From: Acidobacteriota bacterium | GTDB taxonomy: Bacteria > Acidobacteriota > Blastocatellia > Pyrinomonadales > Pyrinomonadaceae | DNA: 10,312 nucleotides | NCBI GenBank assembly: GCA_023391155.1 | Contig: JAEWBM010000107.1 | Location: 1 to 10,312, forward strand | Reading direction: 5' to 3' | Shown here: piece after piece, positions 1-6,930 of the stretch | How the letters are laid out: every line of letters starts with the position of its first letter | Position numbering within the stretch: the stretch's first letter is position 1 | Notes under the pieces: generated by a model | Told to the model about the DNA's origin: nothing | Seen by the model: only the letters and a program-made list of their open reading frames with translations | The model's database searches: none | Translations under genes and position numbers: made by a program

Positions 1-569
1 TTGTTTTAGCTGCGGGAACCTTTGCACAGGAATCCGATGGAGCCGTGACCAGATTCGACGATATCGACATCATTAACTTCGGGCAGATGGACGACCGGCT
101 TTACCGCGGCGGCCAGCCCGAAGAGGATGACTATGCCGATCTCAAGGCACTGGGAATCGATACCGTGGTCGACCTGCGAAACGATCCGACCGAATATTCG
201 AAGGCTGCCGCCGAAGCAGCGGGCCTTAAATATGTGAACATCCCGATGAGCGGTTGGCAGTACCCGAAAGACAGGGATGTTAACTCATTTCTGAGTGTGG
301 TAAACGATCTGGAAAGCGGGAAGATCTACGTGCACTGCAAGGCAGGTAAGCACAGGACCGGGTTGGCGGGCGCCGTGTACCGTTATAAGGTCCACGGTTG
401 GAACTATGACCAGGCCTACCAGGAAATGAAGAAGTACAACTACACCTCATGGCCCGTTCATTACAACATCAAGCGGTACGTGAAGAGCTATTACAAGCGT
501 CCGAAAATGATGCGGTCGGTAAACGGAATGATGGCCCTCGAGCAGGCAGCGGCTGAACCGCAGCTGTAA
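1..569 (+). CDS. Exported dual-specificity/tyrosine phosphatase-like protein, 5'-truncated
   Basis: Cysteine-phosphatase-fold protein. Counting from the GTG at 45, the P-loop HCKAGKHRTG lies at residues 97-106 and fits HCx5R(S/T), with C98 as nucleophile and R104 as phosphate binder. The N-terminal RLYRGGQP and VVDLRN segments are typical of the small bacterial DSP/PTP family. The GTG is unlikely to be the real start. The frame stays open to the window edge (codons from base 3), and the extra residues VLAAGTFAQESDGA look like the end of a signal peptide with a cleavage site after TFA. The protein is therefore probably exported, with its true start outside the window. The substrate is unknown: phosphoprotein, phospholipid or another phosphoester are all possible. 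The gene converges on the ppk1 operon across a shared terminator. The fold is secure, the substrate is not. Confidence 0.85.
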   Translation, partial: VLAAGTFAQESDGAVTRFDDIDIINFGQMDDRLYRGGQPEEDDYADLKALGIDTVVDLRNDPTEYSKAAAEAAGLKYVNIPMSGWQYPKDRDVNSFLSVVNDLESGKIYVHCKAGKHRTGLAGAVYRYKVHGWNYDQAYQEMKKYNYTSWPVHYNIKRYVKSYYKRPKMMRSVNGMMALEQAAAEPQL

Positions 570-590
570 GAGACAATTGATCGAAAATAA

Positions 591-615
591 AAAGCGGGGC
601 CGTCCCCGCTTTTTT
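591..615. terminator. Bidirectional intrinsic terminator
   Basis: A 9-bp perfect stem (591-599 with 604-612, core AGCGGGG/CCCCGCT) closes a 4-nt loop. It is followed by a T run on the plus strand (610-615) and, read from the other strand, by CTTTTTATTTT. It lies between two convergent stop codons (569 and 618) and should end both the phosphatase transcript and the ppk1 operon transcript. Confidence 0.9.
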
Positions 616-617
616 GT

Positions 618-1526
618 TTACCCATAGATCTTGGAAGAACCCTTTTTTTGCGACCAATCGATCCCCTCGATGTTGTCGGGGTCGGCCCGCATTATCTGGG
701 CACTTAGCCTGTCGGTGCTGAGGTTGAGCGGCAGAGTGATGAAATAAACCAGTGAGCCCACGGGATCTGCTTCATCCGGCGGATCAAATTTCCGTACCTC
801 CGCATCGATCTTGTAACGCTTGAAGATTTTCTGCAGCAATGTACGGGCCTTGTCCGTATCCCGCGTACGGACTCGGAGCTCCATCGACCGATAGACTTGC
901 TCCGATTCGTTATATTCCAATAGCCATAGCAGGGCCAATGCGAAAAAGCATAGGGCCATACCCAGTTCCCAACGTCCGACGCCGGCTGCCAGTCCCAATG
1001 CGAGGCTGATCAACAGCACCGTGATCTCTTTCGGGTCGCGAATATTCGTCCTGAACCGGACCAGCGAGACCGCTGCAAATATGGCGAATGCGCGAGCCGC
1101 ATTATTACCCACGATCATCATCAACGCGGCCGCGACGACCGAGAGCAGAATCTGAGTCTGTGAGACGAATAAGCTCCGCTTTAGGAGCTTAACATCCGGC
1201 CGCGGCCGGAATGCCAATATTCCCGATAATACGACCGCGAGAGAAAGCCTGAACAGGATATCGAGCAGTTCCTCTATCCATGTCTGTCGCGGCTCTACCT
1301 GAGCCGCCGCTGGAGTGCCCGCCTCACCCGTGCTCATTATGTCGAGCAAAGGATTTCCCGAACCGGACTGCGTCGGAGCCTGCGTCGCGGCGGCCGGTGC
1401 TTCAGCGCGGGCAGCCGGCGGTTCATCACCGGGAGTCACGATACGATCGCGAAAGCCGTAGAGCACCAGTGTTATTACAACGGCGACTGCTACGGCTAAC
1501 AGCGTGATCTTCTTAGATCGTTCCAT
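618..1526 (-). CDS. DUF4956-type polytopic membrane protein
   Basis: A 302-aa inner-membrane protein. TM1 spans about residues 8-24. A Pro/Ala-rich linker (about 32-80) follows, then a hydrophobic block with likely TM segments near 90-106, 120-140, 144-156, 168-184 and 187-203. A soluble C-terminal domain (about 205-302) ends the protein. The family signature is ARAFAIFAAVSLVRFRT (144-160), then IRDPKEI and GLAAGVG (178-184). These match DUF4956 proteins, which are distantly MgtC/SapB-like with a small C-terminal alpha/beta domain. DUF4956 genes are known to co-occur with VTC-type polyphosphate polymerases and CotH kinases. The biochemical role is unknown. It is the last gene of the ppk1 operon, 2 nt after the preceding stop (TAAAAATG). 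It has no clear Shine-Dalgarno, so translation probably depends on coupling. The extra N-terminal TM plus linker may be lineage-specific. Confidence 0.8.
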   Translation of the reverse strand: MERSKKITLLAVAVAVVITLVLYGFRDRIVTPGDEPPAARAEAPAAATQAPTQSGSGNPLLDIMSTGEAGTPAAAQVEPRQTWIEELLDILFRLSLAVVLSGILAFRPRPDVKLLKRSLFVSQTQILLSVVAAALMMIVGNNAARAFAIFAAVSLVRFRTNIRDPKEITVLLISLALGLAAGVGRWELGMALCFFALALLWLLEYNESEQVYRSMELRVRTRDTDKARTLLQKIFKRYKIDAEVRKFDPPDEADPVGSLVYFITLPLNLSTDRLSAQIMRADPDNIEGIDWSQKKGSSKIYG

Positions 1527-1528
1527 TT

Positions 1529-2488
1529 TTATTGTTGAGCGACGTTAGAGTTGCCGACGACAGCGTTAAGCTCGGCAATGCGCTTTTTGACCCCCTCGGT
1601 AAACATATCGATCTCTGAAGGAGTGTAGCGCGCCGCGCGGAAGGCGTCACGTATCTGTTTATCGGTCAAGCGGTTAAGAAGCCCTGCGAGCCAGCGGCCG
1701 TGGCTGACGGTAAATCCCTCGAACAGGTCGCGGTTCTTGCCCTTGTAGGCGACGTCGATCTCGACATTGTCATCTTCGAGGCCGTCAACAAAGCTGCCCT
1801 TTACGTATGCTTTCGGATTTCCGGTGCTACGGCCGAGGCGATAGATGACCGGCAGATTGTTGTTGCCCAGCTTTCCGAATGTTGCGCCCATATCGCTCAC
1901 GATATAGTGGTGCTCGCCGGTCCTCTCGTCGAGCAGCACCTTGTTCTGCAGGTCGAGTACGTCCCAATTGGTCATAAAGACCATGAGCATTCTCAGGCCT
2001 GCGAGCTGATTCGTGCCGACGAATGGATTCTCACGCCATTTCCATTCCTCAAGCCTGTCTATATGGTCGGGCCGAGCTTCGAGGCGTACATTCTTGTGCG
2101 TGCCTTTGCCGGGGATCGTTATCTCGGGAACGAGATAGTTGATCTCCGTCTTATATCCCAGTGCCCAAAGAAGGCGCACCGCAGCGGTCTCAGGCTGTGC
2201 CTCGCGGCCGAGTTTCGCGACCCACTCACGGCCCTTTCCGTCCTTGATCCGGTATTTCTTATTGTGACCCGACTTTTCTTCTTTTATATATTCTATCTTG
2301 CTTAGGTCCGGCTGCCATTCGGTGCCGCCCGGCCCCAGAAAAGTGTCGCGGCTTTCGATATTCACCGGCTCCCAAAGAATGGTTTTACCTTTAGCTGCCG
2401 TTTGCTTTTGTGCAAATCCGGGCGTCGCCGCTGCCGCCATCGCGACGGCAAATAATAAAAAGTTCCTTATTAAACCCCTAGTTATCAT
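1529..2488 (-). CDS. Exported protein with atypical kinase-fold motifs
   Basis: 319 aa from the ATG at 2488. I prefer this start to the upstream GTG at 2521 because AAGGGAGGAAAT lies just before it and because a clean signal peptide then begins at residue 1: basic n-region, hydrophobic core about 10-22, cleavage after PGFA (26). The mature part shows kinase-like landmarks: WVAKLG with K92 as candidate ATP-binding lysine, E100 in ETAAVRLLWALG, a catalytic-loop-like NWDVLDLQN (174-182; D176/D179, N182), and SDMGATFG (198-205; D199 in the DFG position). Their order and spacing resemble the HipA/PI3K/FAM20/CotH superfamily more than ordinary Ser/Thr kinases. It is the middle gene of the ppk1 operon and overlaps the ppk1 stop by 11 nt. 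Kinase activity, phosphate donor and substrate are all inference. An inactive pseudokinase is an alternative. Confidence 0.7.
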   Translation of the reverse strand: MITRGLIRNFLLFAVAMAAAATPGFAQKQTAAKGKTILWEPVNIESRDTFLGPGGTEWQPDLSKIEYIKEEKSGHNKKYRIKDGKGREWVAKLGREAQPETAAVRLLWALGYKTEINYLVPEITIPGKGTHKNVRLEARPDHIDRLEEWKWRENPFVGTNQLAGLRMLMVFMTNWDVLDLQNKVLLDERTGEHHYIVSDMGATFGKLGNNNLPVIYRLGRSTGNPKAYVKGSFVDGLEDDNVEIDVAYKGKNRDLFEGFTVSHGRWLAGLLNRLTDKQIRDAFRAARYTPSEIDMFTEGVKKRIAELNAVVGNSNVAQQ

Positions 2489-4643
2489 ATTTCCTCCCTT
2501 GATCATTATCGCCGTCGTCACCGGTCAAATACGGGACAGGCTTTGCAAACTGAAACGCCTCTTGTGCGTTTATGATCTCTTCTCCCTCATCGGGCCCGCC
2601 TTTTTTATAACTGCCGTCGGGCTGCAGGAAATGCGTTTTCGCCGTATCGCGAAGATATGTCTCGAGATACTCGTCGCGCAGATACTTCTTGATCGCCGGA
2701 TCCTCGACCGGTGTCAGAGTTTCGACTCGGCGGTCAAGGTTACGCGGCATCAGGTCAGAGCTGCCGATGTAAATATCGGGTTCGCCTGCGTTCTCAAAAT
2801 AGTAAACTCGCGAGTGCTCAAGCAGCCGTCCTACGACGCTACGAACGGTGATGTTTTCCGACACACCCGGCACGCCGGCTCTCAACGTGCAAATCCCGCG
2901 AACGATCAGGTCGATCTTCACGCCTGCCCGCGACGCATCGTAAAATGCGTTCACGACCTCCGCATCGGCCAAACGGTTGAATTTCGCGATGATCCTCGCT
3001 GGCCGGCCTGCCCTCGCATTGTCAGCCTCTCTGGCTATATTCGCCAGCATCCGCTCTCGCAGATTGATGGGCGCGACCAGCAGTTTGTTGAAGTCGCCCC
3101 GCTGAGCATAAACCGTCAGGAAATTGAATAGCTCCGAGACCTCGTAACCGATCTGCTTATCGGCGGTCAGCAGGCCGAGGTCTGTATAAGCGGACGAAGT
3201 CTGCGGGTTGTAGTTACCCGTCGCTGCATGCACATATCGGCGAAGCCCATCCTCCTCTTCGCGGACGATAAGCGTGGTCTTTGCGTGGGTCTTAAGGCCG
3301 AGCAGGCCATAGATGACGTGCACTCCCGCTTCCTCGAGTTTCTTGGCCCATTCGATATTGTTGCCCTCGTCAAAACGGGCCTTAAGCTCTATCAGGACGG
3401 TGACCTGCTTGCCCTGTTCGCTGGCCTTGATCAGGACCGGCGGGATCGGTGAATCCTTCCCCAGCCGATAAAGGCACATCTTGATCGCACGCACATCCGG
3501 GTCATCGGCCGCCTCGGCTATAAAATCCGTGACCAGGCTATAAGGCATATACGGATGGTGCAGGAGCACGTCGCGCTGCTTGACGATGTCGAACATCGAC
3601 TCGCCGCGTGTAAATATCGCGGGCGTCGTCACGCGGACCGGCTTGTATTTCAAATTCGGCCTTTCCAGGTCGGCCGCGGCGCTCAGGTCAACCAGCTTGA
3701 GCGGGCCGTCGATGACGTAAAGATCCTCATTCTCGACATCAAGGTGCGTCCGTAGATGACTGATCATCTCCTTGGGCATCGAGCTTTGAACCTCGAGCCG
3801 GGTAACGCTGCCGAAACGGCGGGCTTTCAGATTTTGCTCCATCATCTCGAGCAGATCCTCGGCTTCCGACTCGCGGATCTCGATATCGGCATCGCGGGTA
3901 ATTCGGAACGTGTGGCACGATTCCGGCAATGCGCCCGGAATAACGGTGCCGATATTCGCCGCCATCAGTTTCTCGATGGGTATGAATGCATCCGTTCGCC
4001 CCGGCACCTCGATCAGTCGCGGCAGATACTGCGGGATCTTGATCCGTACGAAGATATCCTTCCCATTATTCGCCAAAGCCCGGGCAACGCGTTTGTTGAG
4101 CGACGGGTTCGCAAAAAGCCCTATGTTCAGGCTTCCGCCCGAGATGTAGGGAAACGGGTGCGAAGGGTCGACCGCCTGCGGCGTGAGGACCGGGTAGACC
4201 GTGTTCTCAAAATACTCATTTAGCGCCGTACGCTCCTCTTCATTCAGATCGCTGAACTCAAGCAGCGTGATGCCTTCGTCGGCGAGTTTCGGAATGATGT
4301 CGTCGCGGAGGCACTCCATCTGACGGGTGCACATTTTGCGAAGCCTCTTGCGGATCTCTGCAAACTGCTCCTCCGCGGTCATACCGTCAGGCGAAATGTC
4401 GAAAGACGTCCCTGCTTTCGAGCGAAGTCCCGAAATGCGGATCATATAGAATTCATCGATAAGCGATGAAAAGATCGACATAAACTGGACACGCTCGAGA
4501 AGCGGCAGGCTTTCGTCCAATGCCTCGCCAAGAACACGGTTAAAAAACTCGACCAAACTCAGGTCGCGGTTGATAAACAGGGCAGGGAGAGTTTGCGGGG
4601 TATCCGCAATTGCCGCTTCGAGTTTCGACTTTGGTGTAGCCAT
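2478..4643 (-). CDS. ppk1: Polyphosphate kinase 1
   Basis: 721 aa, slightly longer than most PPK1 proteins (about 690). The enzyme makes inorganic polyphosphate reversibly from ATP at the cytoplasmic face of the membrane. All four regions are present: the N-terminal domain (LFINRDLSLVEFFNRVL, 22-38), the head domain (about 125-330), and two PLD-like catalytic domains. The autophosphorylated histidine is H453 in GLKTHAK, followed by HAATGNYNPQTSSAYTD. The second conserved histidine is H610 in LLEHSRVYYFEN, followed by GSSDLMPRNLDRRVE. No catalytic residue seems to be lost. The last 50 residues form a polar Gly/Asp-rich tail beyond the usual family end. A weak GGGAAG precedes the ATG. The gene heads an operon with the kinase-like and DUF4956 genes; its stop codon lies inside the next gene's start region. 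Confidence 0.97.
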   Translation of the reverse strand: MATPKSKLEAAIADTPQTLPALFINRDLSLVEFFNRVLGEALDESLPLLERVQFMSIFSSLIDEFYMIRISGLRSKAGTSFDISPDGMTAEEQFAEIRKRLRKMCTRQMECLRDDIIPKLADEGITLLEFSDLNEEERTALNEYFENTVYPVLTPQAVDPSHPFPYISGGSLNIGLFANPSLNKRVARALANNGKDIFVRIKIPQYLPRLIEVPGRTDAFIPIEKLMAANIGTVIPGALPESCHTFRITRDADIEIRESEAEDLLEMMEQNLKARRFGSVTRLEVQSSMPKEMISHLRTHLDVENEDLYVIDGPLKLVDLSAAADLERPNLKYKPVRVTTPAIFTRGESMFDIVKQRDVLLHHPYMPYSLVTDFIAEAADDPDVRAIKMCLYRLGKDSPIPPVLIKASEQGKQVTVLIELKARFDEGNNIEWAKKLEEAGVHVIYGLLGLKTHAKTTLIVREEEDGLRRYVHAATGNYNPQTSSAYTDLGLLTADKQIGYEVSELFNFLTVYAQRGDFNKLLVAPINLRERMLANIAREADNARAGRPARIIAKFNRLADAEVVNAFYDASRAGVKIDLIVRGICTLRAGVPGVSENITVRSVVGRLLEHSRVYYFENAGEPDIYIGSSDLMPRNLDRRVETLTPVEDPAIKKYLRDEYLETYLRDTAKTHFLQPDGSYKKGGPDEGEEIINAQEAFQFAKPVPYLTGDDGDNDQGRKYDN
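2489..2500 (-). promoter_or_regulatory. Start-deciding Shine-Dalgarno of the kinase-like gene
   Basis: On the minus strand AAGGGAGGAAAT runs directly into ATG at 2488. The purine-rich core is complementary to the 16S rRNA 3' end at normal spacing. It fixes the start inside the ppk1 3' end (ATGATAACTAG holds both the start and the ppk1 TAG), so the two genes overlap by 11 nt and are probably translationally coupled. Confidence 0.75.
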
Positions 4644-4670
4644 AAAAATACTTCCCGGACACGAAAACTA

Positions 4671-4727
4671 AATAAATTGAGATCGGAGAGACGATCGTCA
4701 ATTATGAGAACGCAAGCGGCGTACCAA
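4671..4727 (-). promoter_or_regulatory. ppk1: Possible ppk1 operon promoter
   Basis: Two weak sigma-70-like options are visible on the minus strand. One has TTGACG (4701-4696) with an AT-rich ATTTAT/TTTATT stretch 18-19 nt further on (4677-4671). The other has CATAAT (4706-4701) with TTGGTA (4727-4722) only 15 nt before it. Neither is near consensus. I support only that this 212-nt gap, which also holds a terminator for the upstream gene, should contain the ppk1 promoter. No PHO box could be identified with confidence. Confidence 0.3.
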
Positions 4728-4820
4728 TCATCCGGGAACGGGCTAACTGTTGTTAATGTTGAGGTTGGGGGATGATGAGAGTTGAGAGAGGTGGGATGGG
4801 GTGTAATAAAAAGATACAGA

Positions 4821-4845
4821 CGGGGCGAGTGGAGGGCTCGCCCCG
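4821..4845 (-). terminator. Probable intrinsic terminator of the [2Fe-2S] gene
   Basis: A 9-bp perfect GC-rich stem, CGGGGCGAG (4821-4829) with CTCGCCCCG (4837-4845), closes a 7-nt loop 10 nt beyond the stop codon. On the minus strand it is followed by TCTGTATCTTTTTATT, so the U run starts about 8 nt after the stem. That is later than ideal, but the placement fits. Confidence 0.6.
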
Positions 4846-4855
4846 CCGAAAGGCG

Positions 4856-5884
4856 CTATTTACCGGATTCGATCGCTTCTTTCACGACCGAACGAAGGCG
4901 TTTTGCCGATGTGGTCACGGGCTCGAGTTCCGTTTCCTCAACGTTTCCGCGAACCCGCTTGCCGAAAACGGCGTTCCACGGCGGGATAACGATGGTCACA
5001 TTGCCCTCTGTTTTGGCCTGGCAGGCGAGTCGGATGAACGGAGCGTCGCTCTCCGGCTGGTTATAGCCGAAGACCTTCATCCGCGTGCGTTCACGGTTTG
5101 ACGGGGGCGTCAATTTTTCAGCACCGCCGAGCACGCCTACCCAGCACGTGCCGCATGAGGCCGAAGTGCACTCAATGGGAACGGGCCCGTCCCAACAGCG
5201 TTCGTCGAGCGATTGCCAATCACGTGAATGGTCTTTCTGTGAGGCGGAGGCGATCTCTTCGTCATTGATAATGCGAAATCGGCCGTTGGTATATTCATCG
5301 CGGATAACGGAGAACTCTTTATCGACCGTTTTCAGAAAGCCGAAAATGCCCTGAGAATCGTCCTTTGCGCGTTCGGCGACGATGGCGTCCGGCGATTTGG
5401 ACATTATGCCGTCCGGTTTAGACGCGACCCCCGCAGCGGACCGGAAAGCGTCGGCCCCCACTTGCACCAACGTCATCAACCCCGCAGCAGAGATGCCGAG
5501 CGTCAACTCTTCTTTCGCCTTGGCCGACGCGGCGGATGCCTTTGCAATAGCGCGTATCTCAGAATCGATACTCGAGCCCTCTGAGCCCGCATCTATTCGC
5601 GCATCGATCGCGGCCTTAACCTGCGGCCAATATCGGTGGCCATAGAGAAATCGGTGCGACGAATCTATCTTGTCCTCAAGGCCGAAATTGCCCGCCAGCG
5701 CGATGGAGCGGGCGGCCTCCTCGGGATTCTCGGCGGATGCCAGGAACCGTGTCAGCTCGAGCGGGTAAAAGCGAAACCAGATCTGCGTTGCCTCGCGATC
5801 CACAGGATGGATCTCACCGGCTAAAGCCTCAACGGCGGCCAGCCAATCAGACTCAGAATACTTTTGAAGAGAAGTAACGTACAT
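4856..5884 (-). CDS. Protein with C-terminal plant-type [2Fe-2S] ferredoxin domain
   Basis: 342 aa, no signal peptide, probably cytoplasmic. The C-terminal part (about 228-315) carries C239-x4-C244-x2-C247 in ECTSASCGTCWVG and C288 in RLACQAKTEGNVTIVIPP. This is the four-cysteine pattern of plant/adrenodoxin-type [2Fe-2S] ferredoxins, so it should bind a cluster and carry one electron. The first ~100 residues (Trp- and Arg-rich, e.g. ATQIWFRFYPLELTRFL at 32-48) match no family I recognise. An Ala/Ser-rich, partly hydrophobic helical stretch follows (about 105-155), then a polar linker. No Shine-Dalgarno is evident before the ATG; upstream sequence is AT-rich (GAATATAGATATCATTATT). It stands alone, with a terminator at 4821-4845 and a divergent lipoprotein gene. 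The redox partner is unknown. Confidence 0.8.
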   Translation of the reverse strand: MYVTSLQKYSESDWLAAVEALAGEIHPVDREATQIWFRFYPLELTRFLASAENPEEAARSIALAGNFGLEDKIDSSHRFLYGHRYWPQVKAAIDARIDAGSEGSSIDSEIRAIAKASAASAKAKEELTLGISAAGLMTLVQVGADAFRSAAGVASKPDGIMSKSPDAIVAERAKDDSQGIFGFLKTVDKEFSVIRDEYTNGRFRIINDEEIASASQKDHSRDWQSLDERCWDGPVPIECTSASCGTCWVGVLGGAEKLTPPSNRERTRMKVFGYNQPESDAPFIRLACQAKTEGNVTIVIPPWNAVFGKRVRGNVEETELEPVTTSAKRLRSVVKEAIESGK

Positions 5885-6005
5885 AATAATGATATCTATA
5901 TTCCACTATCGAATATCGGTGCATGTGCCAAACATTGAAGCTTACCCATGCCGCCCGGGATTCGCAAGACGAGGGGGCGCGAACGCCGGGTGACGCAAAA
6001 AAATC

Positions 6006-6033
6006 TTGCATAATATGAGGCGCTGAATATACT
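6006..6033 (+). promoter_or_regulatory. Candidate sigma-70 promoter of the lipoprotein gene
   Basis: TTGCAT (6006-6011) is separated by 16 nt from TATACT (6028-6033). Transcription would begin around 6040, essentially at the ATG (6041), giving a leaderless or nearly leaderless mRNA. This agrees with the lack of any Shine-Dalgarno in CTCACCTGT before the ATG. An alternative -10, TAATAT at 6011-6016, would leave an ~18-nt leader but has a poor -35. Confidence 0.45.
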
Positions 6034-6040
6034 CACCTGT

Positions 6041-6565
6041 ATGAAATACATTGCTGTTTTGGCCATTGTCCTTTCCGGCTGCATCTCGCCTTCGGCACAG
6101 AGTTCGGTTGATGAGCTTCCTAAAGAGCATGCCGCAGCGGTTACGGATTATTTGGCCGCGAACAATGATGTCAGGTTCCGCCCCCAGCACCGGTTTTCGC
6201 CGGATTATTTGAAGTTCATCACTGAGGAGCTGGGAAAGGGATTCAAATTGAGCTACGCGGCCGGGGATTTTAACGGCGACAAGGTCGGGGATTTCGCGAT
6301 GCTTTTCCTGCGGGAAGGTGATGCCGAAGCCAGCGGGGCTACCTCAGAAGAGCATTCGATGGATTACCCGCTTCGACTGGTCGTCTTTAACGCTGAAGCA
6401 GGCGGGAAGTTCCGCGTCGCCTTCACCCAAGATCTGATGGGCCCTCACGCAGCCCACATCCGCTTCGCCGACAAGCGCCTAAACTACGGTGTGTTCGAAA
6501 CCGACGACATGTTTTATCTGGTCCCCGAGGGTAAAGGCTACCGGCCCGAAGTGGAGGAATATTAG
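6041..6565 (+). CDS. Small hypothetical lipoprotein
   Basis: 174 aa with a short signal peptide ending in the lipobox LSGC (residues 11-14), so C14 is the likely lipidated residue of a membrane-anchored extracytoplasmic protein. Residue 15 is I, not D, so nothing suggests Lol avoidance. The mature protein has one DFNGDKVGDFAMLFL segment (76-90), whose D76/N78/D80/D84 fit a calcium-loop of the EF-hand/FG-GAP type (DxNxDGxxD-like). The rest (GGKFRVAFTQD, DMFYLVPEGKGYRP) reads as beta-rich. I recognise no family beyond that. It is transcribed away from the [2Fe-2S] gene and precedes the str operon, with no clear terminator after it. Function unknown. Confidence 0.7.
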   Translation: MKYIAVLAIVLSGCISPSAQSSVDELPKEHAAAVTDYLAANNDVRFRPQHRFSPDYLKFITEELGKGFKLSYAAGDFNGDKVGDFAMLFLREGDAEASGATSEEHSMDYPLRLVVFNAEAGGKFRVAFTQDLMGPHAAHIRFADKRLNYGVFETDDMFYLVPEGKGYRPEVEEY

Positions 6566-6571
6566 GTTTAA

Positions 6572-6606
6572 TTCCAGCTTCCAGTTTTCAGTTTCGAGCT
6601 TCCGGT
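6572..6606. repeat. Degenerate heptanucleotide array (5 units)
   Basis: Five consecutive 7-mers fit TTCNAGY: TTCCAGC, TTCCAGT, TTTCAGT, TTCGAGC, TTCCGGT. The array starts 6 nt after the lipoprotein stop codon. It resembles the short tandemly repeated repetitive (STRR-like) heptad arrays described in cyanobacteria, but this is a comparison by form only. The stretch 6607-6668 that follows shows no recognisable feature. Confidence 0.6.
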
Positions 6607-6668
6607 AAGATCATGTAAGGCCGTCACTTGTCATTTCGCTTTCACTCACCAAAGTGCCCCCTCGCGGC

Positions 6669-6697
6669 TTGACACGGTTTTCTCAAAATCATAATAT
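6669..6697 (+). promoter_or_regulatory. str operon promoter (sigma-70 type)
   Basis: A perfect TTGACA (6669-6674), an exact 17-nt spacer and TAATAT (6692-6697) make this the best promoter in the window. Transcription should start near 6704, about 344 nt before rpsL. Near-consensus strength suits a ribosomal-protein and elongation-factor operon. Confidence 0.85.
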
Positions 6698-6780
6698 CTA
6701 GAGTTTCGGACTTTGACGGTCTGGGTGTTTTACTGTCCGGATGGGCAGGCAAGCAAAGTGTTTGAAAGCTGAAACAGGAA

Positions 6781-6867
6781 TTGTAGCGTAAAGGGCGTCG
6801 AGCTTACGGCGCACGGGATACAAAAATTGCGGGCGATGTCGTCCGCGTTCCACATGCCACGCTACAG
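6781..6867 (+). ncRNA. Three-way-junction RNA element in the leader
   Basis: The closing stem pairs TTGTAGCGT (6781-6789) with ACGCTACAG (6859-6867): eight Watson-Crick pairs plus one G-U over a 69-nt interval. Inside are GCGTCG/CGGCGC (6795-6800 with 6807-6812, one G-U, loop AGCTTA) and GCGGGCG/CGTCCGC (6829-6835 with 6840-6846, one G-U, loop ATGT). Three nested stems in under 90 nt suggest a real fold. The junction strands (6813-6828, 6847-6858) are candidates for conserved ligand or protein contacts. Confidence 0.5.
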
Positions 6868-6930
6868 CAAAGTGCCGGCTTTCGCGATCGGATCATCGTA
6901 AAAAAATAAGGGCTCTGTGCGAACGGAGCT

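Noticed and set aside
2489..2521. Upstream GTG at 2521 as start of the kinase-like protein
   Set aside because: It would put 11 polar residues before the signal peptide and ignore the strong Shine-Dalgarno immediately before the ATG at 2488.
2298..3131. Open frame (277 codons) antisense to the ppk1 3' end and the kinase-like gene start
   Set aside because: PPK1 on the other strand is clear, and this frame has no domain, no signal and no ribosome-binding site.
6741..6791. 16-codon upstream ORF (MGRQAKCLKAETGIVA) in the str leader
   Set aside because: No Shine-Dalgarno and no run of regulatory codons; it ends inside the closing stem of the first three-way junction. Likely chance.
6884..6910. 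Hairpin CGAT/ATCG followed by an A run, considered as a minus-strand terminator
   Set aside because: For minus-strand transcription the T run would come before the hairpin, not after it, and no minus-strand gene lies to its right.
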